Of a DNA stretch of 45,961 nucleotides, positions 15,815 to 24,439 are shown piece after piece. Source of the DNA: an uncultured Lachnospiraceae bacterium (GTDB lineage Bacteria > Bacillota > Clostridia > Lachnospirales > Lachnospiraceae). The position numbers and the translations under genes are program-made. The notes beneath the pieces were generated by a model. That model was not told the origin of the DNA. It was given only the letters and a program-made list of their open reading frames with translations, and did not search any database. How positions within the stretch are numbered: the stretch's first letter is position 1; each line of letters begins with the position of its first letter. Location: positions 1,734 through 47,694 of the forward strand of contig CAJTTU010000018.1 in the NCBI GenBank assembly GCA_910579325.1. The letters are read 5' to 3'.

Positions 15815-16898
15815 TTGTCCCCCTCCATTTACAGGTAATCCGTTTGTACAGCCAGGCCGTCATCAAAAGACCCACGGGCGGCACAACTGCCATAACCAAA
15901 AAGATCATATCACATAAAAGAATCGCCCCTTCCTGCTCCCGCTTAAAGGTCAGGTAAAGATAAATCTGTGCCAGATACCAGAAAACAAGCAGATAAGACA
16001 GCAAGCCAAAGCTGACCGCCGCCGCTGCCGTCCCGCCGGACACAGGGTAATAAAACAGCATCGGAATGGCAACATGAAAACCGATCCCCGCAAGAAAATG
16101 AACCTGCAGATACCGGCCAACCGGAATTCCGGTCTCAGAAAAATATCGAAAATTCTCGCTTTCCCTTCTCCAGTATCCGTCTCCAAGCAAAATCAAAAAC
16201 CCGTTTGCCCAAAAAATTACGTTTCTATGCGGCATGTCCGTGTTTTTGCAGAACAAAATAAAAATGATCAAAGCGATCTGGCCCACCGCCATGCCTTTAC
16301 ACCGGTAAAAGCCGCAAACAGTTATTTTGAGAAGCTCCAACACCGGATGGCCTTTCAAAAAATCTTCGTCTTTCTTTTTCCTCCGGCCGGCCTGACACCT
16401 GAGAAAAAGCTTTTTCTTCTTACGGCTCCCTGTATCCGCAATGTCATAATAAATCCCAAAGCCAACGATAAACGCCAATGTATATGCCGGAATCAGAAAC
16501 CATCCGGACGCAATGACATGATCGCAGATCCCCAACAGCATAACCAGCCCATAACCATACCAGTTCAACTGCTGAAGCGCCGTACAGATACATCCCGCCT
16601 TTTTGCTGACAGCAAGCTGAAAAAAGAAATCCTTATTTCTGCCGCAGGCTTCGTATACAATCCTTTTCATCATACCGCCGAATACAATGATATGGACTGC
16701 CGCCAATGCCACTATCATTGTACGGGCATCCATATGCAGCGTCAGGGAGATGGTCTCTGCCCGTTCGTATAATCGCGGCGCCACAAACAGTTTTGCCGCA
16801 AAACAGGCCGCCGCAAACAGCATAATCTGCGCAACCGCCTTTTTTAAGTTCGTGATCCTTTTCCAGAGAATAAAACCGGTTTTCACATCTTTCGGCAT
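15780..16898 (-). CDS. ABC transporter membrane subunit (predicted)
   Basis: This 372-residue protein has several hydrophobic segments and a highly basic cytoplasmic loop (SRKKKKLFLRCQAGRRKKKDED, around residues 165-190). I do not recognise a named family. The overlap with the ATPase gene and the topology make it the permease of a two-gene exporter. The start at MPKDVKTGF is chosen because GAGGTG lies eight bases upstream; longer in-frame starts at 16976 and 16919 are possible. Confidence 0.65.
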   Translation of the reverse strand: MPKDVKTGFILWKRITNLKKAVAQIMLFAAACFAAKLFVAPRLYERAETISLTLHMDARTMIVALAAVHIIVFGGMMKRIVYEACGRNKDFFFQLAVSKKAGCICTALQQLNWYGYGLVMLLGICDHVIASGWFLIPAYTLAFIVGFGIYYDIADTGSRKKKKLFLRCQAGRRKKKDEDFLKGHPVLELLKITVCGFYRCKGMAVGQIALIIFILFCKNTDMPHRNVIFWANGFLILLGDGYWRRESENFRYFSETGIPVGRYLQVHFLAGIGFHVAIPMLFYYPVSGGTAAAAVSFGLLSYLLVFWYLAQIYLYLTFKREQEGAILLCDMIFLVMAVVPPVGLLMTAWLYKRITCKWRGTNACGKWAHKIL

Positions 16899-17062
16899 TG
16901 CAGGCACCTCAACCACCATATGAAAGGAAATGCGTTTATTTTTTGCTCCATTCCGTTTCCCGCCCCTGTTCCACAACTCTTTATTCTGCCAGCGCCAATT
17001 TTACACTTGACAAAACCGCCGTATACCTTGGGCCAAAGGCAACACCACCCATATCTCTTCCT

Positions 17063-17413
17063 TCATTTCCGCAATATTTTATCCATCGCCTTCCCCTTCG
17101 CCAGCTCATCCACCAGCTTGTCCAGGTAACGGATTTCCCGCATCAAAGGTTCCTCAATCGTCTCCACCCTCACGCCGCAGACCACGCCTTTGATCATCTT
17201 CCGGTTTTCATTTGGTTTCGGGGCGTCTCGGAAGAAATCTCCATATGAGATCTGTTTTTCCAGCATCCCATCCAATTCCTCCTGCCCATACCCGGTCAGC
17301 CACCGGATTACCTCGTCCACCTCCTGCCTTGTCCGGCCTTTCTTTTCCGCTTTATTGACCAGCAAATGATAAACCTTTGCGAAATCCATCCGGTATACTT
17401 TCTCATTATCCAT
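17063..17413 (-). CDS. DUF2200 family protein
   Basis: This 116-residue protein starts MDNEKVYRMDFAKVYHLLVNKAEKKGRTRQEVDEVIRWLTGY, the DUF2200 signature, and includes SYGDFFRDAPKPNENRKMIKGVVCGVRVE. The function is unknown. The start follows AGGAGGGAA. A second, truncated copy about 80% identical in DNA by eye lies at 39716-39962, so this intact copy is the reference for judging that one broken. Confidence 0.8.
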   Translation of the reverse strand: MDNEKVYRMDFAKVYHLLVNKAEKKGRTRQEVDEVIRWLTGYGQEELDGMLEKQISYGDFFRDAPKPNENRKMIKGVVCGVRVETIEEPLMREIRYLDKLVDELAKGKAMDKILRK

Positions 17414-17656
17414 AAATTCCCTCCTTCGGCAGGCTGCCTGTTTCATCGACTCAATAATTTGCCGTATTGTCCCTGCAATGTGTAACAGCATTTTCTATTC
17501 GCAGCTCCCAACTTTTCAGTCCTTGCCGGAAGCCCTGTCGGAACCTGCGTATCTGGTATATATTATAGACAGAATTTTGCGAAATGACAACCTGCCGGGC
17601 GGCACCTGAACAGTAACATAAAATGTAAACTTGCGCAAGGAAACAGCGCCAAAAAA

Positions 17657-17685
17657 TAGACAATCAACTAAAAATATGATATAAT
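17657..17685 (+). promoter_or_regulatory. Promoter upstream of the CorA-like gene
   Basis: TAGACA (17657-17662) and TATAAT (17680-17685) have a 17-base spacer. The next plus-strand gene starts 170 bases later, so the leader would contain the palindromic repeat copies at 17727-17801 and a short hairpin, TGGGAG/CTCCCA, near 17817-17840. Confidence 0.55.
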
Positions 17686-17726
17686 TTCTACATAAAAAAA
17701 TCTTACATACAATTGAAAAATCCTGC

Positions 17727-17801
17727 GCAACGCATTCCCGATGCGTTTTGCCAGACACTATAAAATCCGACAAAACGCGTCACTGGCGCGTTTTGCTGGA
17801 T
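17727..17801. repeat. CAAAA/TTTTG palindromic repeat, copy 3 (double)
   Basis: Two palindromes lie in tandem. GCAACGCAT with ATGCGTTTTGC is at 17727-17752. ATCCGACAAAACGCG with CGCGTTTTGCTGGAT is at 17765-17801, followed by ACTTCGTAATGAAA, the same flank as copy 1. Confidence 0.55.
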
Positions 17802-17855
17802 ACTTCGTAATGAAAATGGGAGCCCTCCGCCACGCTCCCATCATGGAGTAATCTT

Positions 17856-18842
17856 ATGGAAAACTATACCTATCTTCAATCCATGAACAGAGGCCGCCAC
17901 CCGGAGGGCGCAGGCCTTGCGGACAGCTCTTACTGCATTTTTTTCCGTCCCATCGAGGAACCGGTTTTGAGCCAGCGTATCCAGGGAGACGAAACATCCC
18001 TGCTTCTGGAGCTGAACTACGGAGAGGGATCCGGGCAAAATGAATTCCGTCTCCGGCAGGCCGGCACGAACCTGGTGGTGGAGGAATCTCCCGCAGGCCT
18101 GTTCCGGAACTTCCTGACGGAAAAAGACGTCAAGTATATCGGGCAGGCTTTTATGTATGCCATCCTGTTTAAAATCGAGAATCTGAACGCCCTGATCGAA
18201 TACGGCATAAAAGATATGAAGGTTCTTGAGGACTCTCTGGACAACCGTATCGATAACAGCGTCACCTACCAGATACTGGATTTCCGGCGCCGCTATACGG
18301 AATACGGCAGCCAGATCATCTCGCTCAAGGAAATCATCACCCGCATCGAAAAAGGCTATTACCCCATGCAGATACAAAACAGCTATGTGCTCCAGGGACA
18401 GGCAGCGCTGAATTTCCGCTTCCTGGAAGAACGCTATGAGCTGAACAAAAATACGATCATCAAAGACCTTGACACCTATACCTCCATCGTCAGTAACAAT
18501 ATCAGCCGCAACACCCGGCTCCTGACGCTGGTTTCCCTTGGCGCCGTGGCGTTAAACTTTATGTTTGGCAGCCTGCTGGCCGTCAATCCGGCTATCGGCA
18601 TCACCGGCGGCGTCCTGATCGGCGGGCTGACTGCCGGAGCCGCCGTCGTCTACCGCAGGAATGACAGCCGACGTATTCCCCGCATCCATGACAGCGACGG
18701 CTATATCCTTTCCGAAAACACACAGGAGAAATCATCCGCCGGCACCCCGCAGGCTCTGGAAAGCCAAAAAGCTTCTTCCGAAAGCTCTGACGCTTCCGGG
18801 ACAGAAACTGATGATTCCGGAACAAACGTGAATGTTTCCTGA
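17856..18842 (+). CDS. CorA-like membrane protein of unknown function
   Basis: The 328-residue protein has a cytoplasmic N-terminal domain and a long helical region (residues 95-225). Two closely spaced hydrophobic helices follow near residues 225-270 (LLTLVSLGAVALNFMFGSLLAVNP and GITGGVLIGGLTAGAAVVY). A hydrophilic Ser/Glu-rich tail (residues 280-328) ends the protein. Long helices leading into two C-terminal helices recall CorA magnesium channels, but the YGMN pore motif is not present (FGSLL at the equivalent place) and the long tail is unusual. I regard it as CorA-like in shape, function unassigned. It is a single gene ending at a bidirectional terminator. Confidence 0.55.
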   Translation: MENYTYLQSMNRGRHPEGAGLADSSYCIFFRPIEEPVLSQRIQGDETSLLLELNYGEGSGQNEFRLRQAGTNLVVEESPAGLFRNFLTEKDVKYIGQAFMYAILFKIENLNALIEYGIKDMKVLEDSLDNRIDNSVTYQILDFRRRYTEYGSQIISLKEIITRIEKGYYPMQIQNSYVLQGQAALNFRFLEERYELNKNTIIKDLDTYTSIVSNNISRNTRLLTLVSLGAVALNFMFGSLLAVNPAIGITGGVLIGGLTAGAAVVYRRNDSRRIPRIHDSDGYILSENTQEKSSAGTPQALESQKASSESSDASGTETDDSGTNVNVS

Positions 18843-18903
18843 GAAAGTGTAAATTAGGCGCAAGCACTTTTGAGACCCACACAGGCACAGACAGCAAAGA
18901 CTG

Positions 18904-18944
18904 AAAAAAGGACGAAAATCCAAAACAAATTTTCGTCCTTTTTT
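18904..18944. terminator. Bidirectional terminator
   Basis: AGGACGAAAAT (18909-18919) pairs with ATTTTCGTCCT (18929-18939), flanked by AAAAAA on the left and TTTTT on the right. It can therefore end both the plus-strand CorA-like gene and the minus-strand pdu operon after pduV. Confidence 0.85.
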
Positions 18945-18957
18945 ATCCTCTATCTTT

Positions 18958-19464
18958 TTATACCTTTCCAAACTTATCGGAAACAACCGTGCGCGGCCGA
19001 TCGGCTTCTTCCTGGGACTCCCATGGAAGCACATCACCCGGTTCCCGAAGATAGTTGAGAACCTGCCAGATCCCCTCGCCCGTATAAGAGCTGACCCGAA
19101 AAATCGGCTTACATCCGGCCATCTCCAGCCAGTGGTGCGCCCGATCCGGATTGCCGTCCTCGCGGTCGATCTGCGTAACGATCCCGATCACGGGGCGGTT
19201 GCAGCAGGCTGCGCAGCAGGGCGGATAAAGAGAATAAGGCTCCGCCGCATTCAGCAGAAGGCCGACCACATCCGCCTCATAGGAATACAGCGCCAGCGCC
19301 CGGGCAAGGGAAGCAGTCTCCGCATACTCTCCTGGCGTATCGATGACCACATCAAAATGATTGATATACTGGGTCTTATGATAAGTAATCACGTCGCCCT
19401 TAAGCGCCTGCGTCAAAGTCGTTTTCCCACATTCGCTGCGGCCCATTAAAATAATCTTTTTCAT
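18958..19464 (-). CDS. pduV: PduV/EutP family P-loop GTPase
   Basis: The 168-residue protein starts MKKIILMGRSECGKTTLTQ with a Walker A GRSECGKTT (residues 8-16). Other motifs are DTPGEYAE (G3) and VTQIDRED (G4), as in EutP/PduV. The proteins associate with the microcompartment exterior and have been linked to its movement or assembly. It is the last gene of the operon, overlaps pduU by four bases (ATGA) and is followed by a strong terminator. Confidence 0.85.
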   Translation of the reverse strand: MKKIILMGRSECGKTTLTQALKGDVITYHKTQYINHFDVVIDTPGEYAETASLARALALYSYEADVVGLLLNAAEPYSLYPPCCAACCNRPVIGIVTQIDREDGNPDRAHHWLEMAGCKPIFRVSSYTGEGIWQVLNYLREPGDVLPWESQEEADRPRTVVSDKFGKV

Positions 19465-19853
19465 GTTCTCGTAATCTCACAGACAGTAAATCCCAGACGG
19501 TTTTTCAGATAAGCCAGAATATTGGAAACCGCGGACTGGACATTGGAAATTCGTCCCGTAAAAATCAGGGTTCCGCTGAAACGGTCGATAAAACCGATCT
19601 CAATCGAGGACGTTTTCAGCGCGATATCGCCGGCAATCACGGATACTTCTGACGGACACATGCTTAAAATCCCGATCGCTGACTGCTGATAGTCGATCTC
19701 CGGATTCAGCCCCAGCTTCTGGTAAATAATCTCGCCGGGACTGGCGATAATATGCGCCAGCGTGACCTGTTTGCCGGGGACTGTTTCCTGAATGATACGC
19801 AGCTTGCCTTCCGCGGAGGCGCCGATATCCAAAAGATTCATATCCATTTCCAA
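19461..19853 (-). CDS. pduU: BMC shell protein PduU (circularly permuted)
   Basis: The 130-residue protein has the PduU/EutS order of elements. An N-terminal KLRIIQETVPGKQVTLAHIIASP beta-strand leads to a hexamer pore cap, and the core IGILSMCPSEVSVIAGDIALKTSSIEIGFIDRFSGTLIFTGRISNVQSAV is permuted relative to PduA. It would form capped hexamers of the shell. Confidence 0.9.
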   Translation of the reverse strand: MEMDMNLLDIGASAEGKLRIIQETVPGKQVTLAHIIASPGEIIYQKLGLNPEIDYQQSAIGILSMCPSEVSVIAGDIALKTSSIEIGFIDRFSGTLIFTGRISNVQSAVSNILAYLKNRLGFTVCEITRT

Positions 19854-19940
19854 CTCATTCCTTTCCTTCCACTACTCTGTAACACAGCCGTTCCCGTCTG
19901 TCAGGCAGCCTTGCGAAACAGCAGCGACACACCGCCGCCC

Positions 19941-20489
19941 TCACATCAGCTTTTCCAGCAGACCCTTGTGCGGGGACGGAATGACGCAGCTGCTCGTAAT
20001 ATCGCCGGTTTCCTCAAGCTGTGTGACACAGGAATTCAGCGCCGACTTCACGGCGGAAACCTCGCCCGTAAACATCAGGTACCCCTTTCCGCCCAGGCCT
20101 CTGGCCACCCTGACCTCCATCAGCGTAATATTGGACGCCTTCGCGGCGATATCGGCGGCGCGCACCGCAGTCAGCGCCGACATCGTCTCCAGCATGCCCA
20201 GGGCGGCTATATGCTCCACGTCAATCGTTCCCACCAGAGCCGGCGGCACGGATGCGTGAACATTATTGATAATATGATGGCAGATCAGGAAGGTTCCCGC
20301 CACTTGTCTGCCTCTTTCCACAGAGCTTTTCACCGCTCCCACCTGCCCGCTGATCATAATCATATATTTTCCCGGACAGATAGCGGTGGCCACCAGCAGT
20401 TCCACATCCGCGGCTTTCAGCATTTCATCCGCGGACTGGACGCCTGCCGGGATGCTTTTCAGCTCCAATAATCCAATCGACTTTCCCAT
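19941..20489 (-). CDS. pduT: BMC shell protein PduT (tandem BMC, Fe-S pore)
   Basis: The 182-residue protein contains two BMC domains (residues 1-85 and 95-180). Cys38, in the segment TAICPGKY, matches the cysteine of Salmonella PduT that coordinates a 4Fe-4S cluster at the trimer pore, so electron transfer through the shell is plausible. PduS, an Fe-S/flavin protein encoded nearby, is its expected partner. The start at 20489 (MGKSIGLLEL) follows AGGAAGGA; an upstream in-frame ATG at 20522 is rejected. Confidence 0.9.
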   Translation of the reverse strand: MGKSIGLLELKSIPAGVQSADEMLKAADVELLVATAICPGKYMIMISGQVGAVKSSVERGRQVAGTFLICHHIINNVHASVPPALVGTIDVEHIAALGMLETMSALTAVRAADIAAKASNITLMEVRVARGLGGKGYLMFTGEVSAVKSALNSCVTQLEETGDITSSCVIPSPHKGLLEKLM

Positions 20490-20502
20490 ACGCCCGTCCT
20501 TC

Positions 20503-21393
20503 CTAAGCGACCGCCATGCCAATCAGGTTCACAACAATCGTTAAAATAAAAATGGTTGTGGCCGGCGGATCGATATGGCTGTCGCAATGGCTGTTAAATG
20601 TATTGCCGAAAAAGTCTCCGAGCAATGAACCTAAAATGCCAAATACCACGCCTAAAAGCGCTCCCGCAGGCCCCCATGCGCCTATGCCGACTACGGCGGC
20701 CAGACCGGCCGGAAGGCTCATATGGTGGGTGGCAGGGCAGGCCAGCCCCGCACAGGCAAACAGCAAGGTCACCGCGGAAAAGCCAAAGCAGATAATCGGC
20801 AGAATACCCAGCGCCGCAGCGTTATCTGCCAGCGTCGCCGCCACAAAGCTCACCGCAAGGCCCACACCGGCGCCCAGAACCACATTATTTACAAAGCCCT
20901 TGCCCGTGGAAAACCAGACACGGGGGCCGTTTCCGGTATATTTTCCGGTCAGTCCGGTAGAGCCAAACAAATACCTGGCGATAATACCCAGAATCACTAC
21001 CGTAATACCCGGCAGGTCAGTCAGCGGGCCAAGGGGCGTCATCCCAATCAACGCCGCAACCACATAGCCGATCACACCGAATACACCGCCTACAATCAGC
21101 ACGTCAGGAGCCGTCAGCCCGTTCAGGCTGCTGACCACATCAGCGCCGGATTCCAGCTTCTTTTGTTTGCCTGCGTAAGCAGCCGCTGCCACGCCGCCGG
21201 CAAAAGCAACATGCGGGCCCAGAAAAGAACCGAACGCAAGGGAATTGATGATCACGCTGCCATCTCCCCCGCTCGCCATAATCGCGCCGCCGACCAAAGC
21301 AAAAACGCCGGTCATGACAAACGCCGGAACCGCTCCCATATAAGCGCCGATCACGCCGCCGCCAAAAGCTGCCACAAGTGCTAAAATATCCAT
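20503..21393 (-). CDS. Uncharacterised polytopic membrane protein in the pdu operon
   Basis: The 296-residue protein is strongly hydrophobic, with roughly nine or ten helices and many Gly/Ala residues. I do not recognise a characterised family. Conserved-looking polar motifs lie between helices: FGSFLGPHVAFAGG, ACPATHHMSLPAG and NSHCDSHIDPPAT, the last two carrying clustered His/Cys/Asp. It lies between pduS and pduT with short spacings (13 bases to pduT), where Salmonella has no membrane protein. It could be a substrate or product channel (a PduF analogue) or a redox/metal-handling partner of PduS; both are guesses. The start at MDILALVAAF follows GAGGGGG. Confidence 0.65.
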   Translation of the reverse strand: MDILALVAAFGGGVIGAYMGAVPAFVMTGVFALVGGAIMASGGDGSVIINSLAFGSFLGPHVAFAGGVAAAAYAGKQKKLESGADVVSSLNGLTAPDVLIVGGVFGVIGYVVAALIGMTPLGPLTDLPGITVVILGIIARYLFGSTGLTGKYTGNGPRVWFSTGKGFVNNVVLGAGVGLAVSFVAATLADNAAALGILPIICFGFSAVTLLFACAGLACPATHHMSLPAGLAAVVGIGAWGPAGALLGVVFGILGSLLGDFFGNTFNSHCDSHIDPPATTIFILTIVVNLIGMAVA

Positions 21394-21431
21394 AATCCCC
21401 CTCACTTTCTGATTGCCCGGCAATCTTTCTC

Positions 21432-22757
21432 TTATGTCTGAATCACAATACTCTCATCACTGACAGCCGTCACCGTACCGGAAATACTGGCATGGAGATT
21501 CGCCCCCAGCTGACCTTGCGGGATACGCGCGAGCAGATCGCCTTTCTCCACCCGGCTTCCCGCCTTTACTACCGGTTCCGCCGCCGCTCCCACGTTCTGC
21601 CTAAGCGGCAGTGTGACCCTGTCATACGAAGGCACGGCAGCTTCATCCAAAGGCGCGTCCACATCATAGGCCGTAAGACCCAGCTGATGGATCAGCTTAT
21701 GTACCGGATAACGTTTGTATTCCCGGAAAGGCGCGCCATGCTCCGGCTTGTTGTTCAGGCTGTTGCGGATACCCTTTCCGCCCAGAATCCCTTTCAGATT
21801 GCCATTCAATTTCCAGGGCTGAAGCTCCATCACGCAGGCATACTCGCACAGACGGCAGCCGCAGCAAAGATAAGCGTTCATCGGCGTCTGCTCCGGATCA
21901 CACATGCTCCCGTAAGCCGCCAGCCGCATCAGCTTGTGGGGCTGGATACGGTGCCCTAAAAGCCCCCTGGGGCAAACCTCGGAGCACAGGGAACACTGCA
22001 TGCATGCGGTTGCCGCCTGCCGCAGGGAAACACCCAACGGGCGCTCTAAGCTGTTTAAAAGCGGATGTCCGGCGGGAACCACAATCAGCCCTTTCGTCGT
22101 CTTCGTAATCGGACTCTCCGGCGAAACCATCCGCCCCATCATCGGACCGCCATTCACGACGCGGTAATCCGCCACGGCAGGGCCTCCGGCCATTTGAAGC
22201 GCCTCGGCCACGGTAATGCCAAGCGGAACCTTCACCGTTTTCGGCGTACGCACGGCTCCGGTCAGGGTCACATATTTTTCCGTAACCGGATGCCCGTCTA
22301 TGGCGTCCAGCACGTTCAGAGCCGTCTCCACATTTGTCACGACGACGCCCACATTCATGGGGATGCCGCCTTCCGGGACAACCCGCCCCGTTACCTCGTA
22401 GACGATCACCTGCTCGTCGCCCGCCGGATAAAAGGCGCCCAGCAGATGGAGCCGAAGCTTCGGATACCTGGGCAGCTCACGCATCAGCGCTTCCGCCGCG
22501 GCATGGTAATGCTCTTTGAGCGCCACAACGCCCTCTTCCGCCCCCAGATGCTCCGTAATTTTGTCAAGAGCCGCCAGCAGTCTTCCGGCCTGCTTTGCCA
22601 TAAGCTGCTGATCCACCCGCAAAAGGGGTTCACACTCGGCTCCGTTGATAATCACGGTCTTTGCTTTCCCCTTCAGCTTTACATGGGTGGGGAAACCTGC
22701 ACCTCCTGCTCCGACTACGCCGGCACTTTCTGTCAAAGCCGTCAAATTTTCCTGCAT
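21432..22757 (-). CDS. pduS: PduS cobalamin reductase (RnfC-like Fe-S flavoprotein)
   Basis: This 441-residue protein resembles RnfC/NuoF. It has a glycine-rich flavin-binding start (ESAGVVGAGGAGFPTHVKL) and an SLBB-like domain around residues 170-230. Two 4Fe-4S motifs follow: C252-C255-C258-C262 (CMQCSLCSEVCP) and C298/C299-C301-C304-C308 (CCGCRLCEYAC). A C-terminal barrel-sandwich domain carries GSRVEKGDLLARIPQGQLG. PduS reduces cob(III/II)alamin for PduO to adenosylate. A 240-base gap containing structured element A copy 2 separates it from pduP. Confidence 0.9.
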   Translation of the reverse strand: MQENLTALTESAGVVGAGGAGFPTHVKLKGKAKTVIINGAECEPLLRVDQQLMAKQAGRLLAALDKITEHLGAEEGVVALKEHYHAAAEALMRELPRYPKLRLHLLGAFYPAGDEQVIVYEVTGRVVPEGGIPMNVGVVVTNVETALNVLDAIDGHPVTEKYVTLTGAVRTPKTVKVPLGITVAEALQMAGGPAVADYRVVNGGPMMGRMVSPESPITKTTKGLIVVPAGHPLLNSLERPLGVSLRQAATACMQCSLCSEVCPRGLLGHRIQPHKLMRLAAYGSMCDPEQTPMNAYLCCGCRLCEYACVMELQPWKLNGNLKGILGGKGIRNSLNNKPEHGAPFREYKRYPVHKLIHQLGLTAYDVDAPLDEAAVPSYDRVTLPLRQNVGAAAEPVVKAGSRVEKGDLLARIPQGQLGANLHASISGTVTAVSDESIVIQT

Positions 22758-22774
22758 AAGGAGTACCTCTCTAA

Positions 22775-22978
22775 ATTAAAGTCCCGCAACTCCCCTCCCA
22801 TCGCAATGAGCACTTAGGGTCTGTCCTTTAGACCCTTATGTGCGATGCATGGCAAATAGTTAGCGGGTGTTCTTTAGCCGCTTGCTATTTGACAAGCCCC
22901 CTGGACCTGGAAGGATTTCCTGCCGCAGACGCGTCAGAAAATCCTTCCGGGGCTTGTACGGTCCGTTGCTGTTTTTCA
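22775..22978. repeat. Structured intra-operon element A, copy 2 (with insert)
   Basis: The element has the same closing stem (GCAAC 22786-22790 with GTTGC 22965-22969) and first two hairpins as copy 1. The third stem, CAAGCCCC (22893-22900) with GGGGCTTG (22949-22956), is extended by an inserted hairpin, GGAAGGATTT (22909-22918) with AAATCCTTCC (22939-22948). It occupies the pduP-pduS gap. Confidence 0.75.
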
Positions 22979-22999
22979 TATGCTATTTGACATTGCTCG

Positions 23000-24427
23000 T
23001 CAACGGACATCCATTCCGCCGACCAGTACACATCTGCGCCGTCTGGCGAAGGATTTGGCTGAAGTCAGCCCCTCACCGGTAGGCCCGGCGATGGTAAAGG
23101 TCGTATGGCCTTCGCCGCCCACGCCGATTCCGGCATAGGAGGGCCCGTTCTTTACAAAAATCGCCGTTTGGATCAACTTCGCCATCTTGGTCAGCTTATC
23201 CACATTGCGTGAATGCATCATTGCGGTATGGCGGTTGCCGTGCTCTACACGGATTGCCATCTCAATACCGGCGTCCACATCCGGCACCCGCACAATCGGC
23301 AGAACCGGCATCATCAGCTCCACCTGCACAAAGGGATGATCCTCCCCGACCTGCATGATGATCACCTTCACGTCGTCATCCACGGAAACGCCCACCTGAT
23401 CCAGAATATATTTTGCGCTCTTGCCGACAAAAGCCGTAACCGGGCTTTTCCCGTTCTCCTGCACCAAAAGCCTTACCAGCTTATTGATCGTCGCCTGATC
23501 CTTCACCTCATAAGCGCCGTTTTTCTTCATGTTGAAAATCAGATAATCCGCCGCGGAATCTACGACGATTACCTCTTTTTCCGCAATACAGGGCAGATTA
23601 TTGTCAAAGCTGCAGCCATCGACGATATCCTTTCCCGCCTTCTCGATATCCGCCGTCTCATCGACTACGACAGGCGGGTTGCCGGCGCCTGCGCCGATCG
23701 CCTTTTTGCCGCTGGACAGCACGGTTCTTACAATGCCGGGGCCGCCTGTCGCCACAAGCATCCGTATCAGCGGATGGCTCATCATCGCGTTTGTGTTCTC
23801 GATGGAAGGCTTTGACACCGTTACCACCAAGTTCGCCGGCGCGCCGGCCTTTGCCAGGGCATGGTTAATCAGCCGTACCAGATGCAGCGAAACGTTTTTT
23901 GCCCTCGGATGAGGGCTGAACACAACGCTGTTTCCGGCAGCCAGCATTCCGATGGAATTACAGATAATCGTCTCCGTAGGGTTCGTGGTCGGCGTAATCG
24001 CCCCGATCACCCCAAAAGGAGAATACTCCACCAGCGTGAGCCCGTCGTCGCCTGTCAGCGCGTCAGTCGTCAGATCCTCGATCCCCGGCGTCTTTACGGC
24101 CGCAAGCCGGTTCTTGATCAGTTTATGCTCATAGTTCCCCATTCCGGTTTCTTCCACGGACTGACGGGAAATATATTCCAGGTTCTCCTGGTTAAGCACC
24201 ACGTCCCGGATCGCCTGCACATACGCCGCCCTGTCATGCATCGAGCAGCTTAAATATGCCCGCTGGGCGACAGCAGCCGCTTCGATCGCGTCGTCCATGC
24301 TCTCGAAAATACCGTCGCCTCCCTCCGGCGCTTTTGGTTCTTCCTCCGCCTGTGAAGCGGAAGACCCGTCCAGGCGGCCCAGGACTGCGTTAACTATGTC
24401 CACTACTACGCCTTCATCAATATTCAT
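23000..24427 (-). CDS. pduP: PduP CoA-acylating aldehyde dehydrogenase
   Basis: The 475-residue protein has an N-terminal amphipathic segment (MNIDEGVVVDIVNAVLGRL), the expected encapsulation peptide, followed by a variable linker and the aldehyde dehydrogenase domain. The catalytic cysteine is Cys280 in SFDNNLPCIAEKE, and FGVIGAITPTTNPTETI and VATGGPGIV mark the CoA/NAD region. It converts propionaldehyde to propionyl-CoA inside the compartment. The start follows AAGGAGG, twelve bases after pduO. Confidence 0.92.
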   Translation of the reverse strand: MNIDEGVVVDIVNAVLGRLDGSSASQAEEEPKAPEGGDGIFESMDDAIEAAAVAQRAYLSCSMHDRAAYVQAIRDVVLNQENLEYISRQSVEETGMGNYEHKLIKNRLAAVKTPGIEDLTTDALTGDDGLTLVEYSPFGVIGAITPTTNPTETIICNSIGMLAAGNSVVFSPHPRAKNVSLHLVRLINHALAKAGAPANLVVTVSKPSIENTNAMMSHPLIRMLVATGGPGIVRTVLSSGKKAIGAGAGNPPVVVDETADIEKAGKDIVDGCSFDNNLPCIAEKEVIVVDSAADYLIFNMKKNGAYEVKDQATINKLVRLLVQENGKSPVTAFVGKSAKYILDQVGVSVDDDVKVIIMQVGEDHPFVQVELMMPVLPIVRVPDVDAGIEMAIRVEHGNRHTAMMHSRNVDKLTKMAKLIQTAIFVKNGPSYAGIGVGGEGHTTFTIAGPTGEGLTSAKSFARRRRCVLVGGMDVR

Positions 24428-24439
24428 TGCATTTCCTCC

